A stretch of 5,965 bases of DNA from an uncultured Thiotrichaceae bacterium (GTDB lineage Bacteria; Pseudomonadota; Gammaproteobacteria; Thiotrichales; Thiotrichaceae): assembly GCA_938038645.1 (NCBI GenBank), contig CALHTA010000095.1, forward strand, positions 1-5,965. The letters are read 5' to 3'. The position numbers and the translations under genes are program-made. Shown here in pieces: positions 1-4,933 of this stretch (positions are counted from its first letter, which is position 1; each line of letters opens with the position of its first letter). The notes under the pieces are model-generated. The model worked only from the letters and a program-made list of their open reading frames with translations. It had not been told where the DNA came from and made no database searches.

Positions 1-1
1 T

Positions 2-232
2 TTAGAAGCTTCACGGAGAGATGCACAAGCGCAGGTTATATTGGCTGAGGCTAGTAAGCGTTCCATAGAGATGGTTACATCAGCTATTGGTGAGAATGAG
101 ATCCCGGTTGTTTATTTACTGGGTGAAAAATATATTGGTTCACTGGAGAAGCTTGCAGAGTCTGGTAACAGTAAGACGCTTGTAATGCCAGCGGATATAC
201 CTGCAGCAATCAAAGGCATGATGGGTAAGTAA
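2..232 (+). CDS. SPFH/band 7 (stomatin/prohibitin-like) protein, C-terminal fragment
   Basis: The reading frame is open from the left edge and ends at TAA 230-232, giving 76 residues, so the start and the SPFH core lie outside the window. What is visible is the end of the Ala/Glu/Arg/Gln-rich helical region (EASRRDAQAQVILAEASKRS), then a more hydrophobic stretch (IPVVYLLGEKYIGSL) and a short tail (LVMPADIPAAIKGMMGK). In this family the repeated-charge helix forms the coiled coil used for oligomerisation on the inner membrane, and a tail with a 'PA-D-PAA--G' pattern is common in bacterial SPFH proteins that often neighbour an NfeD-type protein. The role is inferred to be membrane-domain scaffolding, with no enzymatic activity. 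A TTG at 41 could be read as a start, but the family-like sequence continues upstream of it, so it is internal. The exact subfamily (QmcA-like, slipin or other) cannot be decided from this tail. Confidence 0.8.
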   Translation, partial: LEASRRDAQAQVILAEASKRSIEMVTSAIGENEIPVVYLLGEKYIGSLEKLAESGNSKTLVMPADIPAAIKGMMGK

Positions 233-240
233 CCAAGCAC

Positions 241-283
241 TAGCGCTACAGCTGTATTAGGACTGTGGCGCTATAATCATTTT
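241..283 (+). terminator. Hairpin in the convergent gap between the SPFH gene and darP
   Basis: Arms 241-251 (TAGCGCTACAG) and 263-273 (CTGTGGCGCTA) pair over 11 base pairs with one G-U wobble and an 11-base loop. On the plus strand TAATCATTTTAG follows, which is only a weak T run. It starts 8 bases after the SPFH stop codon, so it probably terminates that gene. On the minus strand no T run follows, so darP may rely on it less. The T run is poor, hence moderate confidence. Confidence 0.5.
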
Positions 284-812
284 AGTCTTCATCGCTCGCT
301 TGCTGTTCGTCTAGGTCGTTTAAGTACTTGAAAATTAGGCGTGAAGACTTTGGTGGCTTATTGTTTTTAAGCTCTTTATTAGCATTGCGAATAAGCTGCC
401 TCAAATGTTGGGCGTCACAGGCATCAAACTGATCAACTAAATTTGTTAACAGCGCGTTATCCCCAGCAATGAGTTTATCCCTCCACTCTTCAACACGATG
501 CAGACGGTCAACCGCTTCTTTCTTTGGGGCATTTTGTCGTGCCATGGTAAGCTCAATCGCATCAATGTCTTCTTCATGGAAACGACCTGCAATGTAGCGT
601 AGCTGACGCTGAAGTGCGGCCCGTTCAATACGACGTGCTAATAAGAATGCATCACGCATGCTTTCAGAGAGCGGCAGGTCTTCGAAGTAGCTTTCAGGTA
701 GTGCGATGATACGCTTAGCGAGATCTTGAAGCGCATAAAGCTCTTTCTTGATAAGCGTCTTGTTAGGACGTTCTGCATAGATAAATTCTTGTGTTTCTTC
801 ATCCCAAGGCAT
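282..812 (-). CDS. darP: DarP (YjgA), 50S ribosomal subunit biogenesis factor, DUF615 family
   Basis: This 176-residue protein closely matches the DUF615/YjgA family (E. coli YjgA is about 183 residues). Family signatures visible are the Arg/Gln-rich helix ALQRQLRYIAG (residues 66-76), RQLIRNANKE (138-147) and the near-invariant NKPPKSSR-IFKYL block (151-163). The protein is mostly charged helices, with no signal peptide or membrane segment, so it is cytoplasmic. Known role of the family: it binds late 50S precursors and promotes correct maturation around the peptidyl-transferase centre. The N-terminus is shorter than in E. coli and lacks most of the acidic leader; the C-terminus is acidic (QQASDED). 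ATG 810-812 is the only usual start in the frame after the TAA at 849-851. Its Shine-Dalgarno is weak (GAAG about 8 bases upstream). The gene is convergent with the SPFH gene and separated from the upstream gene by a strong terminator, so it is probably transcribed alone. Confidence 0.93.
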   Translation of the reverse strand: MPWDEETQEFIYAERPNKTLIKKELYALQDLAKRIIALPESYFEDLPLSESMRDAFLLARRIERAALQRQLRYIAGRFHEEDIDAIELTMARQNAPKKEAVDRLHRVEEWRDKLIAGDNALLTNLVDQFDACDAQHLRQLIRNANKELKNNKPPKSSRLIFKYLNDLDEQQASDED

Positions 813-845
813 GCTTAGATCTTCGTGTTGATTTGACTGTTGAGG

Positions 846-874
846 AGTTTAACACTTTTGCAATACGATGCCAT
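846..874 (-). promoter_or_regulatory. Possible sigma-70 promoter for darP
   Basis: On the minus strand ATGGCA (874-869) and TAAACT (851-846) are separated by 17 bases; each matches the sigma-70 consensus at four of six positions. It lies between the terminator of the upstream gene and the darP start, where a promoter is needed. The match is weak and found by eye. Confidence 0.22.
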
Positions 875-896
875 CTGCACGATTCCGCCTGCCCAC

Positions 897-926
897 AAAA
901 AAGGGCGAACCTTGCGGTTCGCCCTT
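897..926 (-). terminator. Rho-independent terminator of the secreted glycosidase-like gene
   Basis: Arms 901-911 (AAGGGCGAACC) and 916-926 (GGTTCGCCCTT) form a perfect 11-base-pair stem with a TTGC loop. On the minus strand it is followed directly by TTTTTT (902-897, partly overlapping the stem base). It begins 21 bases past the stop codon of the 948-2624 gene and isolates darP from that gene. Confidence 0.9.
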
Positions 927-947
927 AACACTACGTCTGGTAATAAT

Positions 948-2624
948 TTAACGCTGACGTAAGTAGTTTGTTAACGCACGATACTTAGCTGAGTTAGGAT
1001 TCTCTGGACGCTCAAGCATTGCAAAGTAATTGCGATTATCGATATTAGAAATACCGTTAAAGTGCATCATTATACCGGCGCCGCTTCTTCCCCAAGCATT
1101 AAGATACTGTTGGTAAGATTGAATCATACGAGGATCACGGTTAGCTTTTGAGAATAGCTCGAAGACTTTCTCGTCATAGATGACGTGCGGGCGGTCAACA
1201 CGAAGTAAATGCTGTCCACCTTCATAGGCAACCAAATTAACACCGTATTTTTTAGCAAGCGCTACATTTGGTGTGATTCTGTTCTTCATTGCGCGAGGAA
1301 TTGCTCCACCTGGAATCTTATCATCAATAAAGTTGCCTCGATTGATTTCAGAGAACAGGTTGTTCATACCCGCTGCGCCAGAATGTGCCCAGCTACGTAG
1401 TTGCGCTCGGTTTTCGATACGAGCAATGTAGTCGCCAAAGTAAGGTGCAATGCCGTACGCATCAACTTTCTTCGCACAACCACCGCCTGCTAACGGGCAG
1501 CTTAAAATCTCTTCACCCATTGCTGGTGCGCCCGCATAAGCAGAGACCACGCAAACCACTCGGCGTTCTTGACCTTTAAATACTCGCTTCCAGATATCAC
1601 AGATTTGGCCTGTGCGTAACGCGTTGTAGTTCAAAGCAAGTTTGAGGTTGCGTGCGCCTTGATTGAGTTTTGGGTATGCACGTGGCCAGCGTTTAAGACC
1701 TTCTCGTGTTGCATGATGAGTCGCGGGATACATGTAGTTCCAGATTTCATTGGAATATTCAACATATACCTTAAGGCCAGGCTTCATCTTCTGTTTTACC
1801 GTCTGTGCAAAACGATACAGCAAGGTGTTGTCTGCAAGGTGAGGCATTGAGAACCAAGGATCTGCATTGACTAGGTTAGAGAGCTCGACCATTGTTTCAA
1901 TCGGCATGCCAGCGTTGCCGTTATAGAACGCATGGTTTGGCGTAGTGCGCTGTTCCCAGCGAGTAAACAGAGTGTCTTTAGTGTTCTGCCAAGGCATGAA
2001 GCGAATTGAATTGAACGGACGGATAGTATTTACATAATCTGGGTTAAACTTTTGACGGCTTGCAACTTGTACAAAGCGTTTAGGAATAACTTTGATGTTT
2101 TTAATGTAATTACGTGGATTAATTCGTGTAATGTGTAAACGTAAGTTACGTTTTGTTGAGTTAAGTTTGAACTCGATACGACCTGGTTTTTGATTGGTGA
2201 TCACTAAGTCACCGTGGGGTTTTATATCCGCATCACCTTGGTAGGTAACCACATAGTCGCCCAAGGTGAAAAACTCACCTAAATCCCAAATAGCGCTAAT
2301 TGTAGTGTAAATCGGTGCTTCGCCCGATGTAGGTAAACGCATTGGCCATCCAAAACGGTCAACCTTAACTTTCTCGCTTTCACCCGTATTGAAGGATGTT
2401 TTTTTAGTGCAACCTGCGTCAATCGCCGTGTCATTTTGCCAGTCATAATTACAAGAGGTGATCCATCCACGGGATACTTTGAATTTATCAATGAAAGGGT
2501 TAGAAACTGCTATTTGAGCTAGTCCACTAGTATTAAAACCGAGTTTATTTCCTGGGTTAGCGTGCGCCACTCCGGCGAGGGCAATTAGTACGGCACCTAA
2601 GCCTAAATTGCGTAAACTTTTCAT
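948..2624 (-). CDS. Secreted glycoside hydrolase clan A-like protein (often annotated 'cellulose-binding protein'), uncharacterised
   Basis: With the start at 2622-2624 the protein has 558 residues. It begins with a textbook Sec signal peptide (residues 1-22, MKSLRNLGLGAVLIALAGVAHA, cleavage before NPG), so it is periplasmic or secreted. The first about 190 residues look like a beta-rich accessory region (for example DYVVTYQGDADIKPHGDLVI); the rest looks like a TIM-barrel hydrolase. Two motifs resemble the catalytic glutamates of clan GH-A: VYVEYSNEIWN, with Asn292-Glu293 as candidate acid/base, and LVAYEGGQHL, with Glu468 as candidate nucleophile. MPWQN (near 211-214) and MPHLAD (near 260-264) could line the substrate cleft. 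Six cysteines (58, 72, 342, 358, 376, 383) fit disulfides in an exported protein. An in-frame ATG at 2640-2642 would give 564 residues, but AAGGAG at 2636-2631 sits six bases before ATG 2622-2624, and the signal peptide is cleaner from there. The substrate is unknown; a beta-linked polysaccharide is a guess. A non-enzymatic carbohydrate-binding role is possible. Confidence 0.72.
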   Translation of the reverse strand: MKSLRNLGLGAVLIALAGVAHANPGNKLGFNTSGLAQIAVSNPFIDKFKVSRGWITSCNYDWQNDTAIDAGCTKKTSFNTGESEKVKVDRFGWPMRLPTSGEAPIYTTISAIWDLGEFFTLGDYVVTYQGDADIKPHGDLVITNQKPGRIEFKLNSTKRNLRLHITRINPRNYIKNIKVIPKRFVQVASRQKFNPDYVNTIRPFNSIRFMPWQNTKDTLFTRWEQRTTPNHAFYNGNAGMPIETMVELSNLVNADPWFSMPHLADNTLLYRFAQTVKQKMKPGLKVYVEYSNEIWNYMYPATHHATREGLKRWPRAYPKLNQGARNLKLALNYNALRTGQICDIWKRVFKGQERRVVCVVSAYAGAPAMGEEILSCPLAGGGCAKKVDAYGIAPYFGDYIARIENRAQLRSWAHSGAAGMNNLFSEINRGNFIDDKIPGGAIPRAMKNRITPNVALAKKYGVNLVAYEGGQHLLRVDRPHVIYDEKVFELFSKANRDPRMIQSYQQYLNAWGRSGAGIMMHFNGISNIDNRNYFAMLERPENPNSAKYRALTNYLRQR

Positions 2625-2630
2625 CACAAG

Positions 2631-2636
2631 CTCCTT
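2631..2636 (-). promoter_or_regulatory. Ribosome binding site that decides the start of the glycosidase-like gene
   Basis: AAGGAG on the minus strand is followed by six bases (CTTGTG) and then ATG 2624-2622. The alternative upstream ATG 2642-2640 has only AAGGAA (2659-2654) with an 11-base gap, which is longer than usual. This favours the downstream start. Confidence 0.7.
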
Positions 2637-2687
2637 GTTCATCAGTCGCTGATTTCCTTGTTTTTTGTATACAGGCCTTAATCGGAT

Positions 2688-2703
2688 TCGTATGGGGATA
2701 CGA
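2688..2703. repeat. Perfect inverted repeat in the leader of the glycosidase-like gene
   Basis: TCGTAT (2688-2693) and ATACGA (2698-2703) are perfect inverted copies around GGGG. The element is about 64 bases upstream of the preferred start codon. It could be a small operator or a leader hairpin; no T run follows on the minus strand, so it is not a terminator. Confidence 0.4.
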
Positions 2704-2739
2704 GCGACAAGACATGACTTGCGTTAATCGATAGTTTTT

Positions 2740-2768
2740 AAGTATTAAGTAGTGACCATTAAATACTT
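2740..2768. repeat. Seven-base inverted repeat upstream of the glycosidase-like gene
   Basis: AAGTATT (2740-2746) and AATACTT (2762-2768) are perfect inverted copies separated by 15 bases. The arm spacing is compatible with a dimeric regulator binding site, but the AT-rich sequence makes chance occurrence plausible. Confidence 0.3.
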
Positions 2769-2810
2769 GTTGGGGGAACAAATTTAGTAATGGTAACCAC
2801 TTTAAAGTTC

Positions 2811-2826
2811 ATGACATATTAGTCAT
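2811..2826. repeat. ATGAC-N6-GTCAT dyad, possible operator
   Basis: ATGACATATTAGTCAT has five-base inverted arms around six AT-rich bases. The same ten bases ATGACATATT occur again in direct orientation at 2880-2889, just beyond the parE stop, and ATGAC occurs once more at 2714-2718. A dyad with repeated half-sites suits a dimeric transcription factor, but no regulator can be named. Confidence 0.4.
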
Positions 2827-2879
2827 CTTTATTTGGAGTAAGTTCTGACTTGCCAAAACTACACCAAGCGCTACGGAGT

Positions 2880-2889
2880 ATGACATATT
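2880..2889. repeat. Second copy of the direct repeat ATGACATATT
   Basis: This is an exact ten-base copy of 2811-2820, 69 bases apart, lying 11 bases past the parE stop codon. Unlike the first copy it is not completed by a close GTCAT arm. Confidence 0.4.
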
Positions 2890-2900
2890 TCGACTAATCA

Positions 2901-4787
2901 TCAAATAATTGCTAGGTCACCTTTAGTCTCTAACCAAGATTTTCGGTCTGAAGCACGCTTTTTTGCGAGTAACATGTCCATGGTTGCATCAGCATCTGCC
3001 GGATCTTCTAGTGTTAATTGGATGAGGCGGCGGGTGTCTGGAGACATACTGGTCTCACGAAGTTGCCCGGGATTCATCTCCCCAAGGCCTTTAAATCGCG
3101 TAACTGAAACTTTTCCCTTCAGCTTTTGTGATTCAATACGGTCTATAATGGCTTGTCGTTCGCTTTCATCAAGCGCATATTCGACTTTTTTGCCGATATC
3201 AACGCGATATAGCGGTGGCATCGCAATATAGATATGTCCGGCCTCAACCATGGGGCGAAAGTGTTTAACGAATAATGCACAGATCAGTGTAGCGATATGA
3301 GCACCGTCAGAATCTGCATCGGCTAAGATGCAAACCTTACCATATCGTAAGTTACTGATATCGGTGGACCCAGGTTCAACTCCGACTGCTACTGAAATGT
3401 CATGAATCTCTTGTGAACCCAATACTTGGTCTGAATCAACCTCCCAAGTATTAAGGATTTTACCTCTTAAAGGCATGATCGCCTGGAATTCTCGGTCCCG
3501 GGCTTGTTTAGCTGACCCACCCGCCGAGTCACCCTCTACCAGAAAGATCTCTGTCATACTTAAATCTTGAGATGAGCAGTCAGCCAGTTTGCCCGGAAGA
3601 GCGGGTCCAGAGGCTACTTTTTTTCGAATGACTTTTTTGCTGGCCTTTTGGCGTTTCTGCGCATTGTTAATAACGTGCTCTGCAATCTCATCGCCTATTT
3701 CAGGGTGTTGATTCAGATAAAGACTGAAAGCGTCTTTTATGGCACTTGAAACAAACCCAGCGGCATTTCGTGAAGATAAACGCTCTTTAGTTTGCCCGGC
3801 AAACTGTGGCTCACTCATTTTGTAAGAAACAATGAAGCAAATTCTGTCCCAAACATCTTCGGGAGCTATTTTAATTCCGCGAGGTAACAAATTTCTGAAT
3901 TCACTGAATTCTCGTAGAGCATCAGTAAGGCCTGTTCTCAAGCCATTAACGTGGGTGCCATCTTGGGTGGTTGGAATAAGATTAACGTAGCTCTCTTGAA
4001 CTAAATCCCCACCTTCCGGTAACCAGTTTATAGCCCATTCAACGGCTTCTTTTTCAGTGTTCAAGGCACCTGAAAATGGTGCTTCAGGCAGGCTAATAAA
4101 GTCTTTTATAGAGTCGATTAAGTAATCAGTTAAGCCATCTTCATAATACCACTCAGTGGTTTCATTTTTGGCTTCCTCCACAAACGTGACGTGCAGCCCA
4201 GGGCATAGAACAGCTTTGGCGCGAAGGTTGTGCTTGAGCCTCGATACTGAAAACTTTGCAGTATCGAAATATTGTGCATTAGGCCAAAAGTGCAGGGTGG
4301 TACCGGTATTCTTTTTTCCAACGCTGCCAATTATCTCAAGGTCTGATGCTTTGTGACCATTTTCAAAGGTCATTTGATATTCATTACCGTCGCGTTTGAT
4401 GCGCACATCTAAAATTAGAGACAGTGCGTTAACTACGGATACTCCCACACCGTGAAGTCCACCAGAGAACTGATAAGTTTTATCAGAGAACTTTCCACCT
4501 GCGTGCAAGGTGCAAAGGATAACTTCTATTCCGGGCAGGTTCTTTTCAGGGTGAATGTCGACGGGCATTCCACGACCGTTGTCGGCAACGGATAGAGAGC
4601 CATCAGCATGAAGGACGACATGAATTTTCGTCGCAAAACCTGAAACCGCCTCATCGACACTGTTGTCGATAACCTCTTGAGCAAGATGATTGGGGCGAGT
4701 TGTGTCGGTGTACATTCCTGGTCTTTTTCGAACCGGATCTAGACCACTTAATACTTCAATCGCCGCCGCATTATATTCGCTTGCCAT
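2901..4787 (-). CDS. parE: ParE, DNA topoisomerase IV subunit B (ATPase subunit)
   Basis: The 628 residues match E. coli ParE along the whole length. ParE is the ATPase and TOPRIM subunit that works with ParC to unlink daughter chromosomes and relax supercoils in the cytoplasm. GHKL ATPase domain (about 1-210): Glu38 general base and Asn42 in QEVIDNSVDEA, DNGRGMP at 69-75, GGLHGVG at 109-115. Transducer domain (about 217-385): QTK loop with Lys334. TOPRIM domain (about 411-525): EGDSAGG at 418-424 and DADSDG at 490-495, giving the Mg ligands Glu418, Asp490 and Asp492. The C-terminal part ends MDMLLAKKRASDRKSWLETKGD. The N-terminal TDTTRPNHL and the absence of the GyrB-type insertion separate it from GyrB. 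Numbering through TOPRIM appears identical to E. coli, and the quinolone-associated positions Asp420, Leu445, Ser458, Glu460 and Ile464 are wild type. ATG 4785-4787 matches the family start; its Shine-Dalgarno is weak (GAG five bases upstream). parC is not adjacent. Confidence 0.98.
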   Translation of the reverse strand: MASEYNAAAIEVLSGLDPVRKRPGMYTDTTRPNHLAQEVIDNSVDEAVSGFATKIHVVLHADGSLSVADNGRGMPVDIHPEKNLPGIEVILCTLHAGGKFSDKTYQFSGGLHGVGVSVVNALSLILDVRIKRDGNEYQMTFENGHKASDLEIIGSVGKKNTGTTLHFWPNAQYFDTAKFSVSRLKHNLRAKAVLCPGLHVTFVEEAKNETTEWYYEDGLTDYLIDSIKDFISLPEAPFSGALNTEKEAVEWAINWLPEGGDLVQESYVNLIPTTQDGTHVNGLRTGLTDALREFSEFRNLLPRGIKIAPEDVWDRICFIVSYKMSEPQFAGQTKERLSSRNAAGFVSSAIKDAFSLYLNQHPEIGDEIAEHVINNAQKRQKASKKVIRKKVASGPALPGKLADCSSQDLSMTEIFLVEGDSAGGSAKQARDREFQAIMPLRGKILNTWEVDSDQVLGSQEIHDISVAVGVEPGSTDISNLRYGKVCILADADSDGAHIATLICALFVKHFRPMVEAGHIYIAMPPLYRVDIGKKVEYALDESERQAIIDRIESQKLKGKVSVTRFKGLGEMNPGQLRETSMSPDTRRLIQLTLEDPADADATMDMLLAKKRASDRKSWLETKGDLAII

Positions 4788-4815
4788 AGGAACTCAGAAC
4801 TATGATAAATCGGAG

Positions 4816-4844
4816 AAAATAGCGTTTCTTATAGCCGAGGTAAA
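4816..4844 (-). promoter_or_regulatory. Likely sigma-70 promoter of parE
   Basis: On the minus strand TTTACC (4844-4839) and TATTTT (4821-4816) are 17 bases apart, each matching the consensus at four of six positions. Transcription would begin near 4809, giving a leader of about 20 bases. The position between the upstream terminator and the parE start fits. A TATAAG at about 4832-4827 is an alternative -10, but it lacks a good -35. Confidence 0.35.
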
Positions 4845-4866
4845 GACTTAAATTATTGAAGGCACT

Positions 4867-4903
4867 AAAAAGGCCCTCAACCGAAGTTGAGGGCCTAGTT
4901 TTT
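4867..4903 (-). terminator. Strong terminator after the Ig-repeat gene, symmetric in both directions
   Basis: Arms 4871-4881 (AGGCCCTCAAC) and 4886-4896 (GTTGAGGGCCT) form a perfect 11-base-pair stem with a CGAA loop. On the minus strand the stem runs into TTTTT (4871-4867), which terminates the Ig-repeat gene ahead of parE. On the plus strand TTTTT (4899-4903) follows after AG, so it could work both ways, although no plus-strand gene is present nearby. Confidence 0.9.
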
Positions 4904-4933
4904 CTCTATCTAAACTAGCTAGAGAGTTTTTAC

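Larger units (their letters stand above)
2643..2900. other. Gene-free stretch between parE and the glycosidase-like gene
   Basis: These 258 bases hold no convincing coding region on either strand; the short open frames match nothing and overlap the signal-peptide code. The stretch must contain the end of the parE transcript and the leader or promoter of the downstream gene. I see no classic terminator after parE and no strong -35/-10 pair. What it does show are several short symmetric elements: TCGTAT/ATACGA around 2688-2703, AAGTATT/AATACTT at 2740-2746 and 2762-2768, and ATGAC/GTCAT units at 2714, 2811, 2822 and 2880. Confidence 0.6.

Noticed and set aside
41..232. Independent small gene starting at TTG 41
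   Set aside because: The same frame runs open to the left edge and encodes typical SPFH coiled-coil sequence, so this is the end of a larger gene.
1209..1850. Three plus-strand open frames of about 63 codons inside the glycosidase-like gene
   Set aside because: All are antisense to a long coding frame with a signal peptide and conserved motifs; no ribosome binding site or family pattern supports them.
2557..2781. 74-codon minus-strand frame overlapping the signal-peptide region
   Set aside because: It overlaps the well-supported secreted gene in another frame, with a low-complexity Arg/Cys-rich composition and no recognisable domain.
2811..2889. Attachment site or insertion-sequence target duplication (ATGACATATT twice)
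   Set aside because: Only 69 bases lie between the copies, with no transposase remnant or terminal inverted repeats; a regulatory explanation is simpler.
2974..3231. 85-codon open frame on the plus strand inside parE
   Set aside because: It lies wholly antisense to a strongly conserved gene, has no family resemblance, and is rich in Ser/Arg as expected from the complementary frame.
4902..4931. Second hairpin-like sequence (TCTCTA/TAGAGA) followed by TTTTT on the plus strand
   Set aside because: The stem is only about six base pairs with an 11-base loop, there is no upstream plus-strand gene, and on the minus strand it is followed by A residues and not T. The three CTAG tetramers here look coincidental.
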